Shown here one piece after another: positions 34,101 to 44,158 of a stretch of DNA of 64,000 bases; position 1 is the stretch's first letter; every line of letters starts with the position of its first letter. The notes under the pieces were generated by a model that searched no databases, was not told the origin of the DNA, and worked only from the letters and a program-made list of their open reading frames with translations. This stretch comes from Mytilisepta virgata. Taxonomy: Eukaryota > Mollusca > Bivalvia > Mytilida > Mytilidae. The stretch lies in contig CM051516.1 of assembly GCA_028015205.1 (NCBI GenBank), positions 51,526,230 to 51,590,229 of the forward strand, in the 5' to 3' direction. The translations under genes were made by a program, and so were the position numbers.

Positions 34101-37100
34101 TTGCCTGTAACGATATTCCGAACTTCTATGATTATCAGATTTGATGGACAAAATATATGTCCTGTCGAATTAGTAATTATTAGTTCTAATGAAATTCAAC
34201 AACGTTGAAACTGAAATAGTAAATTAAAATGTATTTTTAGGTGTCACAAAGACCACAAAAATGCCCAAACCCTCTAAGGATAGAGCTTAATCAAACGGAT
34301 ACTCCTTAGTTTTGACACAAAATTTAACAATGTTCAGAACAATAATTTCTAACTCATCTTTTACACGCTCATATCGAAAGTCTAACTTTGATATTTTTAA
34401 AACAGAAGATGTATTGCTGTTTATAACTTGCTTCCGTTACTGGTTTCCTTTATTTTGCATATTTACACGAATTAAATTGTTTTATTATTTTCCTTTATTG
34501 AATAATTCTTCCTGGGTTCTTTCTAGGGAAATATCATTTACCAACACGCAATATTGGACCCTTCGTTGAATGTAACTCTATATCTTACTGGGATTGTTAT
34601 TTGTAAGGTAAAATTATACTGATAGTTTCATTTTAATAAAACTACATCCCATCAGTACATGTAATACATTTGCACGCTTGGGCCATATTCAACCTGACTT
34701 AGGTATGAATTGTTAATCATCCTTAAAGACCATAAGTTAACATCAGGATGAAGAACAACAACCGAAGGTTGTCCCTTTCCTAGTCTTCTACTTGTACATT
34801 TACGTTGTAAATCTTCTCCGTTGTAAATCAATACATTTTGATTGATGTGCTATTCCTTCTCTTGAATGTTTTGACTAGAACATGTAATATATATCAACAT
34901 GAATGTCTATTGATCACTGTACACCTTCTCCTCTTCATGCATTACAATGTAGAGCCATCAATTTCATATATTCAGAAAAACATTTAGAAAAGTTAGGGGT
35001 TTATGTAATTAAAAAAGTTTTCTGTGTTCCCATAGATTCCACAATGCAGTAGTTTCACCAGTGATGTACAGCATAATAACACGGTTGAGAACCACAAAGC
35101 TCTGGATAAGTTTGCTGAAACACTGAAAGATGCTTATAACAAACATAATTTCTCTTTTAATTACGACTATGCAGTTGCTTTTACGCGGTAAATATTTCCT
35201 AAAGAAGTGTGAGTATTATGAACTTTTTTAAAGAATGATTTTTCAACGCACTTACAATAAAAAAACACACCAGTATTCCATCAACATCATTTTCCTTTTA
35301 AACTTACTTTTATGGTAATTTAAGGAATTATAAGCTATACTTGTACTATAATAAGGCGAAGACGAAGTACAAGTGTATAACTTGATTTAATAGGCAAGAA
35401 TAAAACATTTGCATGTATAGAAAAAAAGAACTGAAATATAAAAAAGACCTTATTATGATATACTTAAATGTGAAACATTATCTAGTATAGTGTAAGTATC
35501 TTGATTAGTATACAAAAATAATCTTTTATCTTGTTCATTCCAGGTATGATCTAACAGATGTACAAGGGACTCCTGTAGGTATGTCGGCTTATCCGTTTAG
35601 TATATTTATTTCATTCACATAAAACCTTACGTTTTAACCTTATTTTACCATATAATTCAAATTGTCACAATATAGATAATCTGTTCCCCTGTATAAACAA
35701 ATCGAAGCAAATACATGTCTCTACATCAATATATGTTCAAATGAAGTCATCAAATTATATTTAGTTGTTTCCTTTGTGTACATAATTTCATTAAGTTTGA
35801 ATTGACTAATTTACTGATTTCTGTTCACCGCTGGTATTAGTTTAAAAACTTATTTTTGACGTTTGCAAATTTTTATTCGCCGTGACTAGGGTTCGAACTC
35901 ACTCCTTGAAGTAAATTGTGTGTCATAGTTCAAGAACACATCGACGAAACCTCTCATCTACCAATCGGATCATATCCAAATGTCGATTTTACATATATCA
36001 ATATGATACGGTACAATACATACATAGGGCTTTCGCCTTTATATATTTAAAAACGACGTTTCTATAGTGCAAGTTGGTAGCCCCAAGGTTAGGATGAGTT
36101 GAGAATAACACTTGTATACATAGTTCCAGTCTCTGTTTCGGCTTTCTCTTTTTTCTAAATCTTTGTGTTATCATTGATATAATTCTGAAATTTGGTTTCC
36201 TATTTCGATATTTTTGGTTATAAGTACTTCTTGTTTAAAATAAGTTTGGTTTTTGGTCTTCCAAATGTTTCGGTTTTAATGCTGCTGATGAGAGGTAACT
36301 CCTTAAAATGCGTCGTATACAGCATAGTATAAATTTACTATATCTAATATTAGTATCTTTGGATTGTTATTATTTAGTAATAAGAAAATATCATTTTTTT
36401 TTTTATTTGATTATTATCGACATTTTCATATAATTCAATAGAAAATTAGAACATTGTTATTTTGATGTTTATGGCAATTTCATCTGTTTCACTACATATT
36501 TTGACATATGTTTAAAATATAAAAAGTGTAAGTCGAGTGGATTTAAACTATTTTTTCTTTCAGTAATATTAAGTTTTAAATTTCGAAAATTATTTCGACT
36601 ATGCATTATTTTGTCTATAATGGACACATTTCTGAATCATAATTCTTATATTGTAATGTCATACGGTTTTGTATTAATTTTCAATTACCATCAAAATCAT
36701 CAAAGTGACTGTATATATCAGATTGAATAGTAGTATAGAGAATTAAGTTAATTTAAACTCACACATAATTAAGAAAGGAATTGTAAAAGTCGACACAACA
36801 ATAGTTTAGGTAAGAGATACAATGGATAAGTTTGAATTGGTTGAAAACTATCCATTCGCCTCCGGCTCGTGGATTCTTTTCTACGAAATCCACACTTATT
36901 TATTGTATCTCCTATACTGAAAATCGTTGAGGTAAATTTCCAGTAATTCATAAAAATTTTATTAATTTAAATACGAATTAACAATTGATGCTGGAAATTC
37001 CTAGGGTCTAAACATGAACATACCATTATTGATATTCCCCTTATCATTCTCATGATTTATAGTTTGAAATTATTGTAAATAGAACATAAACTTGCATTTT

Positions 37101-40100
37101 AGGAGTATCATTCGCTGATAAGATTTGTTCTATAGAAATTGGAGAATCTTCTTCAATTATTGAGGACCAGGGAGGATACAGTTGTATAGGGACTTTTGTA
37201 CACGAACTAGCTCATACGTATGCATTATATTATTGTGTTTTACTTTTTACCTATACTACCATATTGGCTTTTAATTTCGTGAAACTTTACCTGTCTTTAG
37301 AACTGTCCTAATATATCAGAAGAGCTGTCCTAGAACTGTCATCCTGACACCTTTTAGAACTCTTAATGACAGGGTGTGTCCTGACCTAGAAACGCTTTGG
37401 ACAGTTCTAGCCTAGAACCATTTTTGACAGTACAAATGAGAAAATCATCACTCACAATGAAGTTTTTACTGATTTAAAACATCAAAATCTGAAGAATTTT
37501 TATGTATTTAGTTTGTTACGATATATTAAACCTTTTTTAGATACTGAAATTGAAAAAAAAAATATATCAACTGCGTAATCAGGAATTTAAAGTAGTCTAT
37601 AAATCTAATACATCAAATTATCAAGAACTTTATGAGCTTACTTATTTCAAAACCTTAAAAAAATCTTTTTGAAATAACAACCAGCTACATGCATAGTTGT
37701 TCTAAGATAAATTGTAGGTAATTCTGACCTAGAATCATTCAGGACGGTTTTACCCAAGATCCATTCATGACAGTTCTAGAACTATTCTTTACGGTTCTAC
37801 CCTAGAACCACTTATGACCGTTCTAGAACCATTCTGGACGGGTCTACACAAGATCTATTCATGACAGTTCTAGAACCATTCTGGACGGTTCTACCCTAGA
37901 ACCATTTATGAGCATTCTAGAACCATTCTGGACGGTTCTACACAAGATCCATTCATGTCAGTTCTAGAACCATTTTTGACGATTCTACCCTAGAACCATT
38001 CATGGCAGTTCTACACTAGAACCATTCTAAACGGTTCTACCCTAGAACCATTTATGACAGTTCTACCTCAGAACCATTTATGACACTGTTGTTTCTACCC
38101 TAGAACTGCTCTAGAATGGTTCTAGAACCGTCTTTTCTCACAGAATAGTTGAGAGGTTAGAACTGATATCAACGGAAAATTTCACAGTTGCATATATATG
38201 ATTTAACTTTTTTATTCTATCTATATTGTTTAAAAATATGCATGTATGAACTTTAATCACCATTTATGAGAAATGACCAAATTTCAACCTTTTTTTATTA
38301 CAGTAATGATAAAAAAAATTTAGCATGTCCATTTCAACGGTTTCTAGATGGCCTTAAGTTTCAGACTTACAACTCCACTGGCTTGTCCTGAACTTACTCT
38401 AAGTAGAGTCTGAATCAGGACATTATATATATATGCATTGACAAGCTGGTGATCATTAGTGGTTATCACTTTAAAAACTATATTTTGTACCTTGACCACT
38501 TTTTCCTGACAAAAAAGTAAAAATACACTGATAAATAAATTAAAATTAATTTTTCTAAAACAATGAATATATTATCTAAGTGAATAATACTACAATTGTT
38601 TCGCTTATGAAGGTTAGGATCGGACCATGATGGCTGGTTCCGTAGTAAAAAATGTAACCCTTCCAATGCTTTTATCATGGCCTCAATTGCACCGCTTGCG
38701 AAGACTGGGTTTTATTTCTCTCAATGTACAGTAAATTCTATTAAGGACAATTTGCTGTAAGTACATTGTATGGTTAACGAGATATTTAATATATATATAC
38801 ATCAATTTTAATATTTTTACAGAAAAACTTTAACAAATATGTGGCAAACATTTAATTGCATTCTATCAAATTAAGTTTCTATAAAACTGTTTTGAATGAC
38901 TTTTCGTTGTAATCTTATCATAATGTAAATTGCTCATTCAAATGTCTATAGATTTCGTAAATATCGCCATGGAAGTAAAGACATGGCAGGCACAATTACA
39001 GCATCATACACGTAAAACTGTTATTTCAAAATACAAATAATAACTCCTGAATGAAATATACAACGTCCTACAGTTTCTGATCTATGTATAACTGTACATG
39101 AGAGAGATGCATATACAATATATTTAGGTACACATGTAGATATGACCACCAAATTAAGTACAAAATCAAATTACAAATAAAATCATCGATACAAATCTGG
39201 ATGCACAAGATGTGCATGTTTCGTCGATGTTGTGCTCAAAGCTTGAAATGCTGAAAACAATAACCCAAAAACGTTCAAGAGCAAACTGCCAAAATGACTG
39301 AAGGGATAAGCCCAAATCATCTTCGGAAAGAACTCTGCACGAGGGAGACATTTCTTAGTGTTAAAAAAAATGATATTTTTGTAACAGTAATTTTAAAATA
39401 TCAATTTAACAATTGATTAATTTGTAAAAACAAACAATACAGAATAAACAAGAATTGTCCCAATCCAGTCTAATCAATGCTTCTGTTTATAGAAAACCAA
39501 ATGCTTCCTGTGTTCTGGACATACCACATACACGTAATCGCTTTACGTCTTTGTCTAAAATGTTACCTGGTCAAATTTATAACGTTTCTGAGCAATGCCG
39601 GCAGATTTATGGCACGTCATTTTGTCTGGTAAGAAACAAAATTGTATTTAATCTACATATTTCATAGCAACAGTGAAAATATAAACTATCGGCAAAAGAA
39701 TACCAAAACAATGGGAAAAGTCCACAAATTCAAAGCCCAAGGAAAAGGCAAAGTTGCGACAAGGATACATGTATAACTAAAAGAATAAAAAACTTATAAT
39801 AAACTAAACAAAACTAGAAAAAGACAGCACAGAAACTTAAGCACTAGCAATGTGAATTCAAAAAAAAAACCGGGACATACGTATTTGCTTTTTTTCAAAA
39901 TTGTTTGTCAAAACTACAGAATGTCTCTTTCGCAAATCGGTTCAGTATACCTTTTTTAATATGAGCAAAGGGATTAAATAGTTGCTGGTGGATATTGTTT
40001 CAGAAGCAAGAACTGCATTGTGCCTATTTACGCGTACAAAGACACTTTCATTATATTTGTGTAATACTTTTTTCTTGTATAAAAGGGTTTTTTTAAAATT

Positions 40101-41480
40101 AGAACACCATGTTTGTATACTAAGTACATTGTCATTTCAAGCGATATTGCACTGTGTAAAATGCATTGGAATGCCGGAAAATACTGCATTCTAAAACTTT
40201 ATTTCTACTGTGAATATACGTTGCTGTACAATAATGCACATGAATAATCACACTAATACTTTAATAAGTGTATTCCAAATATTTTTTTTTTATTTAAAAA
40301 AAAAGAATAATCAGGTTAGTTTGAAAAGCAGTACGTCACCAAGATATATCTATTTATAATGCAACGCTGTTTTTGATTTGTAAGAGCGTTGGTACAACCC
40401 TTAAAGATATATGTTTTAAAATGTACTGCTGGGATCCCTACTTATCCAATGTTTGTTCGACCAAATCACCAGCAGCTCCTGGAACGTCTTGTGGCCCTAA
40501 TCAGGTAATTGGTGTAACATTTATCTATACTATTATAATCTGTTTGTTTGAAAAGCTAAAAGAGGATTGAGATCATGGAGATCGTGCGGATACTAGTTGA
40601 AATACACAAAGGAGATAGTGAAATAAAATTTATCTCTTATATAGGTAGAACAAAACGTGCCAAAGTATTCAGCAATAATCATAATACGAGGTTCAATATA
40701 CTTATTATTATATCTCTGTATGTTTTTTTCCAAATAAAAATCCAGACATTTATTTTACCATTTTGTATGAAGATTTACTGGGGATAAGTTTTCAAAACTA
40801 ATCACAGGTAAATAGTGACCGGTTAGTAGTACTGGAAACTAATGACCGGTAAAGCGTTCGGTATAATAAAACAGTTATTTAACAGTCATTTCGGGATATA
40901 TCCATTTTATTTGTCCTCTCAACACATTGACTATTTCCCTCCTGTACGCGTCGGGAAAATAATCATTGTCTCAGTCTCATGGCTATATCCCTCAATATTG
41001 TTAAATAACTGTGTACTATTAGCTGACAAGTAGTTGGAAAATTTTGACCATAGTTTCTTAGTACGTATTCTGTTTGAATAGACGTATGTATACATGTTTA
41101 TGCAGTTAAACGCAATCACTAGCAATTTTAAAGATATGATACATGTATACTGTAATTTTTAATAGTCCATGTATGACTTATTCGTTTTGGCTATATAAAT
41201 TTTAACAGTTTTTAACAGATTTGCACACGTATACCGAGTACATGTGTATGAACTGATTTCTACCTAATCTTTATTACCAACAGTTTTTATTCTACAAAGT
41301 TTTTAGCTTGAAGTATTTTAGACATACATATGGAAAAACAAGTTTGCGTACATTTTAAAAATTCATTTATAGTCTACAAGACATTGCAACATAAGCTTGT
41401 ATATGGAGCAAATAAGTTTATTTTTCATTTTTCAGTGGTGTTTGAATGGAGAATGTGTCTTTGATTTAAAAGCTCCTTAA
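31120..41480 (+). CDS. secreted adamalysin/ADAMTS-like zinc metalloprotease (13 exons)
   Basis: Exons by splice site and phase: 31120-31195, 31834-32027, 32409-32495, 33320-33449, 33760-34007, 34527-34607, 35036-35187, 35544-35578, 37103-37217, 38613-38756, 39469-39628, 40385-40504 and 41436-41480. All phases close and give 528 codons. Exons 2-5 form a propeptide (GIIHEND and related strands). The catalytic domain starts near VEILGW. DPSLNVTLYLTGIVI is a typical reprolysin strand. The zinc site HELAHTLGSDHD (368-379) is split by an intron, and the Met-turn FIM lies at 393-395. LPGQIYNVSEQC and then CWD..LSNVCST, GTSCG and WCLNGEC match the disintegrin-like and Cys-rich modules of ADAMTS proteins. 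The protein ends right after, with no thrombospondin repeat. Exon 1 is the weakest call, since its signal peptide is poor. The exon 11 start could also be 39443 or 39453 if another exon is used. Confidence 0.85.
31308..31378 (-). repeat. short piece of third-subfamily retroelement tail
   Basis: ACAGAAACAAAAGCACTTAC, CAATGTGAACTCCCACTG and CGGGAGTGACATCAAGTGC match the end of the tails at 39690-39880 and 52486-52690. It lies in intron 1 of the metalloprotease gene. Confidence 0.5.
32559..32740 (-). repeat. left arm of a 185-bp inverted repeat pair
   Basis: The reverse complement matches 36184-36371 almost throughout, including TTTGGTCTTCCAAATGTTTC, GGTTTTAATGCTGCTGATGA, CAGCATAGTATAAATTTAC and ATCTTTGGATTGTTATT. 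By eye about nine bases in ten agree. It lies in intron 3 of the metalloprotease gene. Confidence 0.8.
33541..33706. repeat. minisatellite, 20-21 bp unit, about 8 copies
   Basis: The unit TTTGAGCTTGAGAAAATGAA alternates with AATTTGAGTTTGAGAAAATG. Two unit types alternate, giving a higher-order period of about 41-42 bp. It lies in intron 4 of the metalloprotease gene. An ORF on the minus strand here (33382-33672) exists only because the unit lacks stops in that frame. Confidence 0.85.
35879..35985 (-). repeat. tRNA-like SINE head, degenerate
   Basis: The minus strand shows a GATTGGTAGATGAGAGG D-arm-like part, a long variable region and a GGAGTGAGTTCGAACCC T-arm-like part. The acceptor stem does not pair, so this is a tRNA-derived repeat rather than a tRNA gene. 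It lies in intron 8 of the metalloprotease gene. Confidence 0.4.
36184..36371 (+). repeat. right arm of a 185-bp inverted repeat pair
   Basis: This is the direct-orientation partner of 32559-32740 and lies in intron 8 of the metalloprotease gene. The two arms bracket exons 4 to 8. Confidence 0.8.
37295..38145. repeat. minisatellite cluster of TTCTAGAACCATTC..GACGG units
   Basis: From about 37727 to 38145 a roughly 46-bp unit recurs. Each holds two AGAACCATT half-units separated by GACGGTTCTAC and ATGACAG. A shorter diverged group lies at 37295-37435, and about 290 bp of ordinary AT-rich sequence separates the two. TTCTAGAA palindromes recur throughout. The cluster fills most of intron 9 of the metalloprotease gene, between the two halves of the zinc site. 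Confidence 0.8.
39190..39350 (+). repeat. dispersed GCACAAGATGTGCA-type repeat
   Basis: GCACAAGATGTGCATGTTTC, TGTGCTCAAAGC, GAGCAAACTGCCAAAATGAC and CTGCACGAGGGAGACA match the inverted copy at 30543-30700 and the copy at 59645-59795. It lies in intron 10 of the metalloprotease gene. Confidence 0.6.
39690..39880 (-). repeat. third-subfamily retroelement tail
   Basis: Inverted relative to 26212-26440: it carries AATACCAAAACAATGGGAAA, AATTCAAAGCCCAAGGAAAA and a CAAAACTAGAAAAAGACAGC stretch. It lies in intron 11 of the metalloprotease gene. Confidence 0.6.
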
Positions 41481-41558
41481 TACATTTATTGGACATTTTT
41501 TTTATAGTATTATTTAATTAGAAAATTTCAAATCCCTGGAATTCAATATCTTCGAAAC

Positions 41559-41587
41559 AATAAATTTTCACAATTTTAATAAATAAA
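41559..41587 (+). terminator. polyadenylation signals of the metalloprotease gene
   Basis: AATAAA occurs at 41559-41564, 41578-41583 and 41582-41587, 80-110 bp after the stop codon at 41478-41480. This is a plausible 3' end for the transcript. Confidence 0.5.
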
Positions 41588-42325
41588 TGCTAATATGTTT
41601 ACAAAATATACATGATTTTGTTTCAAGAATCTATCCAACATACCATACATATAACAGCAATAAAATGAAAGCAAAGTACATTAAAAAAATATAGCAGTTA
41701 TTAAAATGTTTTGGACAACATTCAATCAACCGAAAAATGAAGCGAAAAACAGGAAGAGGTAAGAGAAAAACAATTCAGATCATGGCTTAAGAATGCAGAG
41801 GCTTAGACTGATTTATAAGATCTCAAGATATACATATGCAACTGGAAAGTTTAAAGATGACACACCTACCAAAAACCAATCTTTTAGAAAACAGTAACAT
41901 CAGCAAGGAGTTAAAAACTCAAAAATAAAACATGAAACATAATAGCCTGACTCATTATAGACACCTACAGGTACATTTTTACTAGATTTATAATTACACA
42001 ATGCGGTACCAAAACCCACGTAATACTTCAAATAAATTATAGACCCGCCTGAAATAATCACTGCAGACTAGCAATAAAAATAAACCTGATTGGTATAGTA
42101 AAGTCGTTGAACAAACCGGAAAACTGCTGTGCGTGCGTTCATACATATAGATAATCTCAGATTCGGCTAATGCTAAACTTTCTGTTTTACAATTGGTACC
42201 AGTAGATGTGCGAGATATATACATTTTAACTTCCAAAATTAAACAATTTAGTGCACTGTTGTTCTCCGCACTTTCGTGGAAAGTCCCCGGTCGTTCATCC
42301 GCCTGCCCATCTGTACACCCGTCAC

Positions 42326-42911
42326 ATTTTCTGGGAACCAACAGTGCTCCTCACCTCGCCGATCTGTTTCTGTACTCATATGAAGCGGACTTCACTCATG
42401 TGCTACTACGTGAAAACAAAAAGAAACTAGCCCAATTAATTTAATTTTTCGTTATATAGATGACGTGTTGTCGTTAAATAACGACAAATTCCCAGACTTT
42501 CTATATCTCATCTACCCCAGTGAGCTTGAAATTAAGGATACTACAGATACACCAGAGTCCGCTTCATATTTGGATTTGTTTCTTGAAATAGACAATGAGG
42601 CACATTTGAAGACAAAACTTTATGACAAACGTGATGACTTCAACTTTCCCTTCTTGAGTAGCAATATATTATCATCGCCTGCATATGGAATCTACGTTTC
42701 TCAGCTTATCCGATTTTCAAGGGCATGCGTGAGTTACTCTGACTTTCGACAAAGAGGATTACTGCTGTCACAAAAGCTTCTTAACCAGGGTTTTATTAGG
42801 GACCAGTTGATGTCATCACTTAGGAAATTTTACGGTAGTCATCACGAATTAATTGACCGTTACAGTGTTCCAATATGTAAGATGATGTTGGACCTGTTCC
42901 CAATGTTGTAA
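42326..42911 (+). pseudogene. YIDD-box reverse transcriptase, 5'-truncated (probably Penelope-like)
   Basis: The relic begins in the block GTNSAPHLADLFLYSYEADF. It then shifts frame near 42430-42445 and continues with FRYIDDVLSLNN, IYPSELEIKDTTDT, SASYLDLFLEID, TKLYDKRDDFNFP and PAYGIYVSQLIRFSRAC to a stop at 42909-42911. YIDD holds the two catalytic aspartates of the palm domain. The order APxLAD, YIDD, SYLDL recalls Penelope-like elements, but no GIY-YIG endonuclease is visible, so the class is tentative. The 3' tail follows directly. Confidence 0.75.
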
Positions 42912-43165
42912 CATTTCATGTGCCTCCACCGATTTGTGACTTCCAATGGATTGACTTCACGACGGGTGCCGTATAGGGAGCAGAAACCGCTTACCCTTCC
43001 GGAGTACTTGGGTTCACTCCTGGTTTTTAGAGGAGTTCATTGTTTATTAGTTCCCTGTGTTTATTTGTTGTGCTTGTTGTTGTTCATTTGTTTTCCCGGG
43101 TTTGTCTGTCCTATGGATTACGTTTTTTTATTGCTCCTTAGGTATATTTGTCCTTTTTCTTGTAA
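42912..43165 (+). repeat. 3' tail of the retroelement
   Basis: This is the non-coding tail attached to the reverse-transcriptase relic: TCATGTGCCTCCACCGATTT, CACGACGGGTGCCGTATA, CTTCCGGAGTACTTGG, GTTTATTTGTTGTGCTTG and ATGGATTACG. It serves as the reference for the tail-only copies at 6536, 20535 and 54766. Confidence 0.8.
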
Positions 43166-43234
43166 CATCAACTCGTTCTTCAGATATGGTTTAGAATTTT
43201 ACTTTTTATACGGAATTGTTACAAACTACCGATA

Positions 43235-43560
43235 GATGCGCAATAAGGTTTTAGAAGTTTGATTTACTAAACCGAATTCGAACTTCAGAAATTGTGAGTT
43301 TAAAAGTGACGTGAACGCCTCTTTGGCATATTAATTATTTCTCTATAGTATTATCACATACCATATTTAGACGCGAAATAAGGTTTTAGTATTTTGATTT
43401 TCAAAACTTGGGCACCACAGAAGTCGAATTTACAAACTTGTGAATTTAAAAACAAAATCTTCTTTCTTTTTATCAATGAAGATGCACAATAATTTTAAAG
43501 CATTTTGATTTTCAAAACTGGGGTCCACAGGGGTCGAATTTAATGGTGAATTCAAGCTTG
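43235..43560. repeat. three degenerate tandem copies, 110-135 bp period
   Basis: Copies begin near 43235, 43370 and 43481 with GATGCGCAATAAGG, GACGCGAAATAAGG and GATGCACAATAATT. Each is followed by TTTGATTT.C.AAAC, a GTCGAA or TTCGAA block and TTGTGAATTTAAA or similar. A related fragment is at 7395-7445. No coding capacity. Confidence 0.55.
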
Positions 43561-44107
43561 TGACCATTTATTTTCATAGGATTTAGTAATTTAATTTCTT
43601 CATAGAATGATTGCAAAACGTCTGGGCAATATGGTTTCGGATTTTTTATTTAGTGTTCAAACTAACTCCGGGGATACGAAAGTAGGTTTCTAGTTATTTC
43701 TGTGCGTGCTGCTCTTTGTCAAACTGAATATAAATTGAAAGAGACTAAGCAGTCTTCCAATCAAACCAGCGCTAGGGACCCTCTTTAACCTAATAAGACA
43801 TTGTCTTTCTCCGTATTTAAGAATCACTGTAATTTCAGATGAAAAATAATTATTATAACATCACCTAAACTAAGAGAAACGCATTATTACCATCCCTAAA
43901 GATACGACAAATTATTTTCTAATAGTTCATACTTTTAACACTTGTTTACTTGAATTAATTTTTTTCATTATCTAGAGCAGCTAACAATAGTGACATTTAC
44001 TTTAATTCATTCATAATGCATATTTTTCACTAAATTGTGTCACACAAGAATCCGTTGAAAAGGACATGAACTCTGACATATTATAGAGTTCGATAACTTA
44101 TCAGTTG

Positions 44108-44116
44108 TATATATAT
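44108..44116 (+). promoter_or_regulatory. TATA box of lectin gene C
   Basis: TATATATAT lies 43-51 bp before the ATG at 44159. That would put transcription start at about 44138-44145 with a very short leader. The spacing suits a TATA promoter. No equally clear box precedes lectin gene D. Confidence 0.45.
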
Positions 44117-44158
44117 GCCGGTGCATAGCATAGCAGTTGGACATATCCTGGTTTGAGA

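Noticed and set aside
34008..34208. Continuation of the frame beyond metalloprotease exon 5
   Set aside because: Splicing at GT 34008 into 34527 restores a typical reprolysin strand; the read-through has no family resemblance and ends in a stop.
38290..38400. Exon candidate after the HELAH half-site (NDKKNLACPF...)
   Set aside because: The phase fits, but it runs into a stop with no donor. The segment at 38613-38756 supplies the expected GxxHD and Met-turn with correct phases.
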